In this document: in pieces, positions 43,488-51,499 of the stretch
Layout of the letters: each line of letters starts with the position of its first letter
How positions within the stretch are numbered: position 1 is the first letter of the stretch
DNA from: an uncultured Eubacterium sp.
GTDB lineage: Bacteria; Bacillota; Clostridia; Lachnospirales; Lachnospiraceae
Length of the DNA: 64,000 bases
Direction of reading: 5' to 3'
Assembly (NCBI GenBank): GCA_948470065.1
Contig: CAOKNO010000001.1
Coordinates: 1 to 64,000 of the forward strand
Notes under the pieces: model-generated
Seen by the model: only the letters and a program-made list of their open reading frames with translations
Database searches by the model: none
Told to the model about the DNA's origin: nothing
Translations under genes and position numbers: made by a program

Positions 43488-45662
43488 ATGGAGAAGATTG
43501 GAAAAGTCCTTTTGGATGATACGTATTATCCAGGAGAGGATTTGTACAGCGATGGGGCGATCGAAGACCATCTGTTGGAACTGGTGAAGAAGTATCCCAA
43601 GGAGGATTATAACAGGATCATTGCCAGGGAACGGGATTGGGCGGTGCTGTACCACCTTGCGCACGAAAGGGAACATATCCTAAGCTGGTATCCGCTTTGC
43701 CCACAGGCAAAGGTATTGGAAATCGGTTCCGGCTGCGGCGCGGTCACAGGCGCAGCCTCTGGGGAAGGCAGGAGCGTCACCTGCATTGATCTGTCAAAAA
43801 GGAGAAGCGCCATCAATGCGATCCGCAACCAGGATACCGAAGGCATCCAGATCTGCGTGGGCAACTTCCAGGACATCGAAAAAGGCTTAGCATGTGATTT
43901 TGACTATGCCACGCTGATTGGCGTATTTGAATACGGCAGAGGGTATATTGGCGGTAAGCAGCCTTACCATGTGTTCCTGAAGACGGTGATGTCGCATATC
44001 AAGCCTGGCGGGAAGCTTTTGATGGCCATTGAGAATAAATTTGGAATGAAATATTGGGCAGGCTGCACGGAGGATCATGTAGGTCGGTATTTTGAAGGGC
44101 TGGAAGGTTATCCAGGGACAGAAGGCGTCCGTACCTTCAGCAGGCCGGAATTGATCCGGATCCTAGAGGAATGTGGGTGCTCCAATTACCGTTTTTATTA
44201 CCCCTATCCAGATTATAAGCTGCCTATGGTGATTTATTCCGATGAATACCTTCCCAAAAAAGGCCAGCTTACTGGGAATATCTGTAATTTTGACCGTGAC
44301 AGGCTGGTGCTGATGGATGAAGGGAAGGTGTTTGATCAGATCATTGAGGATGGGCTGTTCCCGTTGTATTCCAATTCTTTCTTTGTAGAAATCACAAAAG
44401 GAGAGGCGGCAAAAGAAGGGGAGAAGCACATCGTCTATACGAAATTCTCCAGTGGGCGCAGCCCAAGCTTTGCAATCCGCACGAAGATCTGTTGCGGGGA
44501 AGACGGGGAACGGACTGTCTATAAAGAGCCGGAGTTTGATCAGGGGAACGGGCATACCTTGGGGATTGTGCAAAAATCTGCGCAGTTGGAACAGGAATGG
44601 TCGAAGAAAAACGTGTTCCAGATCAACCGATGCAGCCAGACGTCCAGGCAGGGACAGGTTGCCTTTGAATATCTAGAAGGGACTACGTTAGAAGAAGCCC
44701 TAGACAGGCTGGTCTTAGAGGATAGGATAGAGGAAGCAGCCGCCCAGATCCAGGAAGCGGTACGTAAGATTAAGCAAAGCGCGGTTCCTTGCGGGTTCTA
44801 TATGACGCCGCAGTTTCTGGAGGTGTTTGGAGAAGTGGAAATCCCGGCGGATACCCCTTCGTTTTCCGTAGCGGACATTGATTTGATTTTTTCGAACCTG
44901 ATAGTATCTAAGGAAGGCCGTCTGGTGGCTCTGGATTGTGAATGGACGTTCTGTTTCCCAGTCCCAGTGGCGTTTTTGGTGTACCGGGCGCTCCATTATT
45001 ACCTAGAAGGCGCGTCTATCCGCAAGGTGCTTGCCGATGAGATGGATCCGTTCCAGCTATTTGGCTTTACCGGGGAAGATATGCAAAGATATGGGATGAT
45101 GGAACGGAATTTCCAGAATTACATCCATGGAGGATATGTTTCATTGGGGGAGATGTACCGCAGCATGGGGAAGCTAGCCGTACCGTTATGGAAGCTTACC
45201 GAAGGGGCTGCGCCTAGGAGGATGCAGGTCTACTGGGATATGGGAGATGGTTTCTCAGAAAAGGATTCCTATTTCGTAGTGCAGGGGTTCCGGGAAGAAA
45301 TGGCGCGTATCCTGGAATTTCCCGAAGGTGCAAAGAGCGTCTGGATTGATCCAGTGTTAAGCGCATGTATCCTAAAAGACGTCCGGCTGCAGTGGATGGA
45401 TGGGACGGTGGCGGAGTATCTGGTCAATGGCTACCAGTTAGAGGAAGGCTGCTTTTTGTTTGACCACACGGATCCGAAGATCATCCTGACGGATATCCCA
45501 AAGGGCGAGCATAAAATCAGCGTATATTACAGGCTCAGTGTCTTGGAGGAAGAAACGGCGGCTCTGCTGAAGCATATGCTGAACACCAAAGAGCGGCGGG
45601 TGAAGAAGAAAATCCAGGGACTGATCAAAGGGCAGGGATATGAAAAAGAGAGAACAATATAA
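43488..45662 (+). CDS. Methyltransferase with kinase-like domain (WbdD-like architecture)
   Basis: 724 residues from ATG 43488 (GGAGGAG five bases upstream). Residues about 70-230 are a class I SAM methyltransferase: EIGSGCG (78-84), a CIDLS motif, and HIKPGGKLLMAIENK. Residues about 300-500 read as an aminoglycoside-phosphotransferase/protein-kinase-like fold: a candidate ATP-contacting Lys346 (VYKEP), FEYLEGTTLEEAL, the catalytic-loop pattern D-x4-N (Asp465, Asn470) and the metal-binding D-x-E (Asp483, Glu485). The usual loop histidine before Asp465 is replaced. About 150 further residues are unassigned, ending in a basic helix. WbdD of E. coli O9a combines the same two activities to cap and stop a polymer exported by Wzm/Wzt. 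Confidence 0.7.
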   Translation: MEKIGKVLLDDTYYPGEDLYSDGAIEDHLLELVKKYPKEDYNRIIARERDWAVLYHLAHEREHILSWYPLCPQAKVLEIGSGCGAVTGAASGEGRSVTCIDLSKRRSAINAIRNQDTEGIQICVGNFQDIEKGLACDFDYATLIGVFEYGRGYIGGKQPYHVFLKTVMSHIKPGGKLLMAIENKFGMKYWAGCTEDHVGRYFEGLEGYPGTEGVRTFSRPELIRILEECGCSNYRFYYPYPDYKLPMVIYSDEYLPKKGQLTGNICNFDRDRLVLMDEGKVFDQIIEDGLFPLYSNSFFVEITKGEAAKEGEKHIVYTKFSSGRSPSFAIRTKICCGEDGERTVYKEPEFDQGNGHTLGIVQKSAQLEQEWSKKNVFQINRCSQTSRQGQVAFEYLEGTTLEEALDRLVLEDRIEEAAAQIQEAVRKIKQSAVPCGFYMTPQFLEVFGEVEIPADTPSFSVADIDLIFSNLIVSKEGRLVALDCEWTFCFPVPVAFLVYRALHYYLEGASIRKVLADEMDPFQLFGFTGEDMQRYGMMERNFQNYIHGGYVSLGEMYRSMGKLAVPLWKLTEGAAPRRMQVYWDMGDGFSEKDSYFVVQGFREEMARILEFPEGAKSVWIDPVLSACILKDVRLQWMDGTVAEYLVNGYQLEEGCFLFDHTDPKIILTDIPKGEHKISVYYRLSVLEEETAALLKHMLNTKERRVKKKIQGLIKGQGYEKERTI

Positions 45663-47037
45663 GCATTTATTAAATCTAGCGGCAAATTGCATGATGCTCG
45701 CGCTTGAAGCGGTGATGTTCGGCTATACCTGGTATATGGTGTATTATCCCTTATTGAAGCCGGAGAACCGCCCCTGGAACAGGGGGAATTGGGCTGTGAT
45801 CGGCATGTATGTGCTGATTGTGTATTTTTTCACCGGGACATTTGGCGGGTATAAAATCGGATACCTGCGCATCACAGATATCTGCTTGTCGCAGGCGCTG
45901 TCCATTTTCTGCGCGAATGCCGTCGGGTATTTCCAGGTATGCCTGGTGGCAAACGACTATATGCCAATCCATCCTATGCTGGTATTGACTGGGGCGGAAC
46001 TGCTTGTCCTATTGCCTGGGGTCTATCTGGTACGTTTTATCTATACCAGGCTATACCCGCCTAGGACAATGATTGTCATCTATGGCGATCATTCCCCGGA
46101 TGAATTGATCCGGAAAATCAATTCCCGCAAGGATAAGTATAACGTCTGCGCCACGGCGAGCGTCCACCTGGGTTATAAGGCGTTGTACCGCAAGGTCCTG
46201 CAGTACGAGGCGGTGGTGCTCTGCGATTTGCCGACGGAGTTAAGGAACCCAATCCTCAAATTCTGCTATGACCAGAACAAAAGGACCTATATTACGCCTA
46301 AGATTTCAGATATTATACTAAACGGGACGGAACGGGTGCATCTGTTTGACTCGCCGCTTCTGCTTGCCAGGAACCGGGGGCTTACGATTGAACAGCGGTT
46401 TGTAAAGCGGTCGATGGATCTTGTGCTGTCTGTCATTGCCATTGTGCTTGCATCCCCCGTCCTGCTTGTGATTGCGGCATGTATCAAAGGATATGACAGG
46501 GGACCGGTGTTCTATACCCAGGAGAGGCTGACGCGGGATGGGGCGTCTTTTAAGATTATTAAGTTCCGCAGCATGCGTACGGACTCAGAGAAAGGCGGCG
46601 CGCAGCTTGCCCAAAAGGACGATGACAGGATTACTCCAGTCGGAAGGCTGCTTCGAAGGACGCATTTTGATGAATTGCCGCAATTATTTAATATTTTCCG
46701 CGGGGAGATGTCCTTTGTCGGGCCAAGGCCGGAACGCGAATTGATCGCCAAAGAATACGAAGCCATAATCCCGGAATTTAGCTTCCGCTTAAAAGTAAAA
46801 GCAGGGCTGACGGGGTATGCGCAGATTTATGGGAAATACAACACCACGCCGTACGATAAGCTAAAGCTTGATCTGACGTATATCGAAAATTATTCGTTGT
46901 GGCTGGATATCCGGCTGATGCTTATGACGTTTAAGATTATTTTCCAAAAGGAAAATACCGAAGGAGTGGATAAAGGGCAGGTAACGGCGGCACGGAAAGA
47001 AACGGCGTCACGGAAAGAAACGGCGTCACGGAAATAA
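45640..47037 (+). CDS. Initiating polyprenyl glycosylphosphotransferase
   Basis: 465 residues. About four to five N-terminal membrane helices and a divergent nucleotide-binding-like region precede the bacterial sugar transferase domain (from about 250). That domain has KRSMDLVLSVIAIVLASP as the re-entrant membrane helix, KFRSMRTD, the DELPQLFN motif and PRPE. It would transfer a sugar-1-phosphate to undecaprenyl phosphate, starting glycan assembly. The start overlaps the previous gene by 23 bases. The C-terminus is a repeated RKETAS tail formed by an 18-bp tandem repeat. Confidence 0.92.
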   Translation: MKKREQYKHLLNLAANCMMLALEAVMFGYTWYMVYYPLLKPENRPWNRGNWAVIGMYVLIVYFFTGTFGGYKIGYLRITDICLSQALSIFCANAVGYFQVCLVANDYMPIHPMLVLTGAELLVLLPGVYLVRFIYTRLYPPRTMIVIYGDHSPDELIRKINSRKDKYNVCATASVHLGYKALYRKVLQYEAVVLCDLPTELRNPILKFCYDQNKRTYITPKISDIILNGTERVHLFDSPLLLARNRGLTIEQRFVKRSMDLVLSVIAIVLASPVLLVIAACIKGYDRGPVFYTQERLTRDGASFKIIKFRSMRTDSEKGGAQLAQKDDDRITPVGRLLRRTHFDELPQLFNIFRGEMSFVGPRPERELIAKEYEAIIPEFSFRLKVKAGLTGYAQIYGKYNTTPYDKLKLDLTYIENYSLWLDIRLMLMTFKIIFQKENTEGVDKGQVTAARKETASRKETASRK

Positions 47038-47044
47038 ACGGTTG
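46991..47044 (+). repeat. 18-bp tandem repeat at the glycosylphosphotransferase C-terminus
   Basis: Two identical 18-base units (46991-47008, 47009-47026) are followed by a third, diverged copy. In the third copy a G-to-T change at 47035 turns the GAA codon into the TAA stop. Copy-number change would alter the RKETAS tail in steps of six residues. Confidence 0.8.
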
Positions 47045-47112
47045 TTATGGTTCCTGTTCCATTTGGGACAAGGAATTATCTGGCGCAGGCGGCTACAAGA
47101 GCGGAGGGAACA

Positions 47113-47868
47113 ATGGAAGAGCAAGTATTGGTATCAGTTGTTATGCCGGCATATAATGCAGAACCGTATATAAGGACAGCCATAGAATCGGTACTAGAGC
47201 AAGACGTTCCACTGGAATTACTCGTGATAGACGACTGTTCCACCGACCGTACGGCAGAAATTGTGGGGCAGTATACCCCAGGACGTCCGGGGAAACAGGT
47301 ATTCCTTATCCATAACAAGAGCAACTTAGGCGCGGCAGAAAGCCGCAATACAGGGATCCGGCGCGCGCAAGGGAAGTATACCGCTTTTTTGGATGCAGAC
47401 GACTGGTGGGACAAGGGAAAGCTAAAGGCACAATGCCAACTGCTAGGACAGACAGGAAGGGCGCTATGCTGCACAGGACGGGAACTCGTAGATCCGGAAG
47501 GAACCCCGCTTGGCAAGGTAATTGGCGTCCCAGGACAGATCACATACCAGATGCTGCTCCATACAAACAGCATCCCCTGTTCCTCCGTCGTAATGGAAAC
47601 CGCCATTGCGCAGGAATTTTATATGTGCCGCAGCGATCTCCATGAGGATTATATTTTGTGGCTGCGCGTACTAGAAAAATACGGCGCTGCCTGCGGCATA
47701 AACCAGCCCATGCTAAAATCCCGGATGAGCATAGGAGGCAAATCCAGGAATAAGCTAAAATCAGCCAAAATGCAGTTTGGCGTATACCGCTACCTTGGAT
47801 TTAGCTTGTTTAAATCCTGCCGCTACTTCCTATCCTACGCCTTTCATGGGGTTAGGAAGTACGTATAA
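47113..47868 (+). CDS. Family 2 glycosyltransferase
   Basis: 251 residues, a compact GT-A enzyme: SVVMPAYNAEPYI, IDDCSTDRT, NLGAAESRNTGI and FLDADDWW are classic family 2 signatures. GGAGGG before ATG 47113 sets the start; the frame is open upstream to 47047 without such a site. It follows the initiating transferase, so it may add the second sugar, though order in the operon does not prove order of action. The downstream 99-base gap contains a perfect TGGAACG/CGTTCCA inverted repeat (47890-47904). Confidence 0.86.
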   Translation: MEEQVLVSVVMPAYNAEPYIRTAIESVLEQDVPLELLVIDDCSTDRTAEIVGQYTPGRPGKQVFLIHNKSNLGAAESRNTGIRRAQGKYTAFLDADDWWDKGKLKAQCQLLGQTGRALCCTGRELVDPEGTPLGKVIGVPGQITYQMLLHTNSIPCSSVVMETAIAQEFYMCRSDLHEDYILWLRVLEKYGAACGINQPMLKSRMSIGGKSRNKLKSAKMQFGVYRYLGFSLFKSCRYFLSYAFHGVRKYV

Positions 47869-47967
47869 AACAGTTTCGCCATGTGAAAATGGAACGCCGT
47901 TCCAATCCATCCGCCTTGCATAGCAACGCATAAAGCATAAAACACCCAGGCAGAAAGGGGAAGAGTG

Positions 47968-48744
47968 ATGAAGGAGAGAATAAGGAATTTTTGCCGTTAC
48001 CGCTTTTTATTAGGGGAACTGGTAAAAAAAGGAATAAAGCTGAAATACAGGAGGTCTTACCTTGGGATTCTATGGTCGCTTCTAGAACCGCTTTTAACGA
48101 CGTGCGTGCTGACCATCGTATTCGGGACGCTGTTTGGGAATAACGATCCTACGTTTCCAGTGTATATCTTAAGCGGCCGTCTTTTGTATAGCTTTTTTTC
48201 CCAAAGCACGACTGGCGCCTTGAAATCAATCCGCGCCAATGCATCTATGATAAAAAAGGTATACGTCCCCAAGTATCTGTATCCGTTGTCCAGCGTCTTA
48301 TTCAATTATATCATCTTCTTGATCTCGTTGATTGTCCTGGCAGCGCTGGCGGCTGTCTACCGGATCGTCCCAACGCTGTACCTGTTGAATACGATCCCAT
48401 GCCTGCTGCTCCTTTTGCTGATGTCTTACGGCGTGGGCATGATATTAGCCACAATCGGCGTGTTTTTCCGTGATATGGAGTATCTATGGAGCGTTATCCT
48501 AATGTTAGTGATGTATACCTGCGCGATTTTCTACCCGCCAGAACGGCTGTTAAACAGCGGTTTTGGGTGGATATTGAAGTTGAATCCCCTGTATGGGGTC
48601 ATTGCCAATTTCCGCAACGCAATCTTTGGGGAGCCGATGCATATGAAGATGTTTCTGTATGCGGCTGTATTCAGCCTGATTTCTTTGCTGGCCGGATTGT
48701 GGGTATTTTATAAAAAACAGGATGAGTTCATCTTGCAGATATAA
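47968..48744 (+). CDS. ABC-2 type export permease, system 2 (TagG-like)
   Basis: 258 residues with about six membrane helices and the typical N-terminus KYRRSYLGILWSLLEPLL. It forms an exporter with the ATPase 15 bases downstream. A GTG at 47965 directly precedes the ATG, and AGGGG upstream fits either. It is a distant paralogue of the permease at 38730-39557. The later tarI/tarJ and polyol-phosphate transferase genes suggest that this pair exports a teichoic-acid-like polymer, but substrate assignment is inferred from position only. Confidence 0.86.
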   Translation: MKERIRNFCRYRFLLGELVKKGIKLKYRRSYLGILWSLLEPLLTTCVLTIVFGTLFGNNDPTFPVYILSGRLLYSFFSQSTTGALKSIRANASMIKKVYVPKYLYPLSSVLFNYIIFLISLIVLAALAAVYRIVPTLYLLNTIPCLLLLLLMSYGVGMILATIGVFFRDMEYLWSVILMLVMYTCAIFYPPERLLNSGFGWILKLNPLYGVIANFRNAIFGEPMHMKMFLYAAVFSLISLLAGLWVFYKKQDEFILQI

Positions 48745-48759
48745 GGAGGAAGTAATAGA

Positions 48760-49497
48760 ATGGGAAAAGAAATCATCCGTGTAGACCATGTTGGCATGAA
48801 GTTCAATTTAAGCAAGGAAAAAGTAGACAGCCTGAAGGATTACATCATCAAATCCTTAAAGCACGAATTGGCGTACAATGAGTTCTGGGCGTTAAAGGAT
48901 GTGGATTTCACAATGCAGAAGGGGGAACGCTTAGGGATCCTGGGCTTAAACGGCGCAGGCAAGAGCACGTTGCTAAAGGTGATTGCAGGCGTGTTTAAGC
49001 CAACGGAAGGGAAGGTAAGCAAGAAAGGCAAGATTGCCCCGCTGCTGGAATTAGGCGCAGGCTTTGATATGCAGTATACGGGGGCAGAAAACATCTATCT
49101 CTATGGCGCCGTCTTGGGGTACAGCAAGAAATTTATCGAAGAGAAATTCGATGAAATCGTTTCCTTTTCTGAACTGGAGAAATTTATCGACGTACCATTG
49201 AAGAATTATTCCTCCGGTATGAAATCGCGCCTAGGGTTTTCCATTGCTACCGTAGTCGAACCAGAAATCCTGATCCTAGATGAAGTACTGTCCGTCGGAG
49301 ACGCCAAGTTCCGCAAAAAGAGCGAAGCAAAAGTGATGAGCATGTTTGAACGCGGCGTGACAGTCCTATTCGTATCCCACTCCTTAGAACAAGTCCGGCG
49401 GCTCTGCAACAAAGCGGTTATCTTAGACAAAGGCCGGGTAAAAGCTTACGGCGATATCCAGGAAGTAGCTGAGGTATACGAAAAGATGCTAGAATAA
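48760..49497 (+). CDS. ABC exporter ATPase, system 2 (TagH/Wzt-like, no C-terminal extension)
   Basis: 245 residues. Walker A is LGLNGAGKST, the signature NYSSGMKSR and Walker B ILILDEVLSVGD, all in normal order. It stops directly after the nucleotide-binding domain, unlike the 425-residue ATPase of system 1, so it probably does not read a terminal glycan tag. It is followed by a terminator, which closes this transcript. Confidence 0.9.
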   Translation: MGKEIIRVDHVGMKFNLSKEKVDSLKDYIIKSLKHELAYNEFWALKDVDFTMQKGERLGILGLNGAGKSTLLKVIAGVFKPTEGKVSKKGKIAPLLELGAGFDMQYTGAENIYLYGAVLGYSKKFIEEKFDEIVSFSELEKFIDVPLKNYSSGMKSRLGFSIATVVEPEILILDEVLSVGDAKFRKKSEAKVMSMFERGVTVLFVSHSLEQVRRLCNKAVILDKGRVKAYGDIQEVAEVYEKMLE

Positions 49498-49560
49498 CCA
49501 AAGTTGCAATAACAAAAAGATTGTGATATATTGTTACCAGTCCAGCCATGCAAAAAATGG

Positions 49561-49601
49561 AAAAACAGACGGAGCAAGCTTGCTTGCAGAGGGCTGTTTT
49601 T
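49561..49601 (+). terminator. Intrinsic terminator after ABC system 2
   Basis: AAAAACAG (49561-49568) pairs with CTGTTTTT (49594-49601) around an inner GCAAGC/GCTTGC hairpin, ending in a T-tract. An upstream ATGCAAAAA (49549-49557) could instead pair with TTTTTGCAT (49597-49605), giving an alternative fold. Confidence 0.65.
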
Positions 49602-49619
49602 GCATTACACTTATCTCGG

Positions 49620-49646
49620 TTTAGAATCTGCACAGATGTGTATAAT
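49620..49646 (+). promoter_or_regulatory. Candidate promoter for the tarI-tarJ module
   Basis: A perfect TATAAT (49641-49646) lies 30 bases before the next start codon and just after a terminator. The best -35 is TTTAGA (49620-49625) at a short 15-base spacing. A promoter is expected here because the preceding transcript is terminated. Confidence 0.45.
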
Positions 49647-49676
49647 AATTAGGAACACATTACGGAGGAGAAGAAA

Positions 49677-50723
49677 TTGAAGCTGATCATACAGATTCCA
49701 TGTTACAACGAAGCGGAAACGCTTGAAATTGCGCTTAACGACCTGCCCAAGCAGATTGATGGGATTGATGAGATTGAATACTTGATCATCAACGATGGCA
49801 GCAAGGATCGTACGGTTGAGGTAGCTAGGGCGTGGGGGGTCCATTACATTGTAGATTTGAAGCGCAACAAGGGCCTTGCCAAGGGATTTATGGCCGGTCT
49901 GGACGCGTGCTTGCGCAACGGCGCAGATATCATTGTCAATACAGACGCAGATAACCAGTACTGCGCCGATGATATTGAAAAATTGGTGCGCCCCATCTTA
50001 GAGGGGAAGACCGATATTGTAATCGGGGAACGCCCGGTAGACGACACAGAGCACTGGTCCCCACTGAAGAAAAAGCTGCAGCATTTCGGTAGCTGGGTGG
50101 TGAGGAAGGCTTCAAAAAGCGATATCCCTGACGCCCCAAGCGGGTTCCGGGCATATAGTAGGGAAGCCGCTATGCGCCTGAACGTTGTCAACGAATACAC
50201 GTATACATTAGAAACAATCGTGCAGGCAGGCAGGAGCAAGATCGCCATGGAATCCGTACCAATCCGGACCAACGCGGAGCTGCGGCCATCCCGCCTGTTC
50301 AGCAGCATGTTTAGCTATGTGAAGAAATCCATGCTTACCATTCTGCGCGCGTTTATGATGTACCGCCCGCTGATGGTATTTTCCCTGATTGGGGGCGTGA
50401 TATTTACGGCTGGTTTTATTTTGGGCGTCCGTTTTCTGGTATTCTACTTCTGTGGGAGCGGAGCTGGGCACACACAGTCCTTGATTTTGGCAAGTACCTT
50501 GATGCTCTTGGGATTCCAGACCTTTATTGTCGGGCTTTTGGCGGATATTATCTCAGCAAACCGGAAAATCCTAGAGGACGTGCAGTACCATGTCCGCAAG
50601 CTGGATTTTGACAAAGATACAGAAAAACGTATGGAAATGGGCGGTATGGATCAGGCGTCATCACGCGAGCCGTCCCATCCAGAGGCGTTTGATAAGAAAA
50701 AAACGGGAAAAAGTAAGAAATAG
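49677..50723 (+). CDS. Membrane-anchored family 2 glycosyltransferase (DPM1/GtrB-like)
   Basis: 348 residues. The catalytic domain shows IQIPCYNEAETLEIAL, INDGSKDRT, NTDADNQYC (the DxD) and SGFRAYSREAAMRL. Two membrane helices follow at about 240-290 and a basic tail ends the protein. This is the family that makes polyprenyl-phosphate sugars or extends lipid-linked glycans. The start is a TTG with GGAGGAG seven bases upstream. It resembles, but does not equal, the enzyme at 17045-18199. Confidence 0.84.
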   Translation: MKLIIQIPCYNEAETLEIALNDLPKQIDGIDEIEYLIINDGSKDRTVEVARAWGVHYIVDLKRNKGLAKGFMAGLDACLRNGADIIVNTDADNQYCADDIEKLVRPILEGKTDIVIGERPVDDTEHWSPLKKKLQHFGSWVVRKASKSDIPDAPSGFRAYSREAAMRLNVVNEYTYTLETIVQAGRSKIAMESVPIRTNAELRPSRLFSSMFSYVKKSMLTILRAFMMYRPLMVFSLIGGVIFTAGFILGVRFLVFYFCGSGAGHTQSLILASTLMLLGFQTFIVGLLADIISANRKILEDVQYHVRKLDFDKDTEKRMEMGGMDQASSREPSHPEAFDKKKTGKSKK

Positions 50724-50749
50724 AAAACCATTGACTGGAGGATAAAAAA

Positions 50750-51475
50750 ATGGTATATGGCGTAATATTAGCAGGCGGCATAGGAAGCCGCATGGGGAAT
50801 GCAGAAAAGCCCAAGCAGTACCTGCAAGTAGGGGACAAGCCCATTATCGTGCATACGGTAGAAAAGATGTATGTGCATCCAGATATCGAGCAGGTAATCG
50901 TACTATGCCCGGCTCAATGGGTGTCTTACACAAAGACTTTACTGAAAAAGTATGTGCCGGAAGCTGCGGGGATTGTAGTCTTAGAGGGCGGTTCCACCAG
51001 GAATGAAACCATTATGAACGCAGTTTCCTATATTGAGCGGCAGGGGAAGCTAGACGATGATACGATTATTGTAACACATGATTCCGTACGTCCGTTTATT
51101 ACCCACCGCATTATTTCAGAAAACGTACAGTATGCAAAATCGTACGGCGCGTGCGATACCGTAATCCCGGCGAGCGATACGATTGTAGAAAGCATGGATG
51201 GCAAAGTGATCAGCACAATCCCTGACCGTTCCAAGATGTACCAGGGACAGACGCCCCAAAGCTTCCGTGCGAAGAAGCTGAAAGAACTGTATGAGAGCCT
51301 AAGCCAGCAGGAAAAAGAGATCTTGACGGATGCGGCTAAGATTTTTGCCATAAAAGGGGAAAAGGTGCATCTTGTACTGGGCGAGGTGTCCAATATTAAA
51401 ATTACGTACCCGTATGATCTGCGGGTAGCAGAAGCGTTGATTTTCTCAGATAGTAAAATCATGCAAGGCCAATAA
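50750..51475 (+). CDS. tarI: Ribitol-5-phosphate cytidylyltransferase (TarI-like)
   Basis: 241 residues of the IspD/TarI family. The CTP-binding opening is ILAGGIGSRMG and the middle has HDSVRPFIT. IspD of the isoprenoid pathway and TarI are close in sequence. I favour TarI because the next gene, 24 bases downstream, is a TarJ-like dehydrogenase, and four CDP-polyol phosphotransferase-like genes follow. The product would be CDP-ribitol, the building block of ribitol-phosphate polymers. GGAGG precedes the ATG. Confidence 0.85.
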   Translation: MVYGVILAGGIGSRMGNAEKPKQYLQVGDKPIIVHTVEKMYVHPDIEQVIVLCPAQWVSYTKTLLKKYVPEAAGIVVLEGGSTRNETIMNAVSYIERQGKLDDDTIIVTHDSVRPFITHRIISENVQYAKSYGACDTVIPASDTIVESMDGKVISTIPDRSKMYQGQTPQSFRAKKLKELYESLSQQEKEILTDAAKIFAIKGEKVHLVLGEVSNIKITYPYDLRVAEALIFSDSKIMQGQ

Positions 51476-51499
51476 GCCTGCAAGACGGAGGAACTGGCA

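Noticed and set aside
50750..51475. IspD of isoprenoid synthesis
   Set aside because: The family match fits IspD equally, but the adjacent TarJ-like dehydrogenase and the run of polyol phosphotransferases favour TarI. Not fully excluded.
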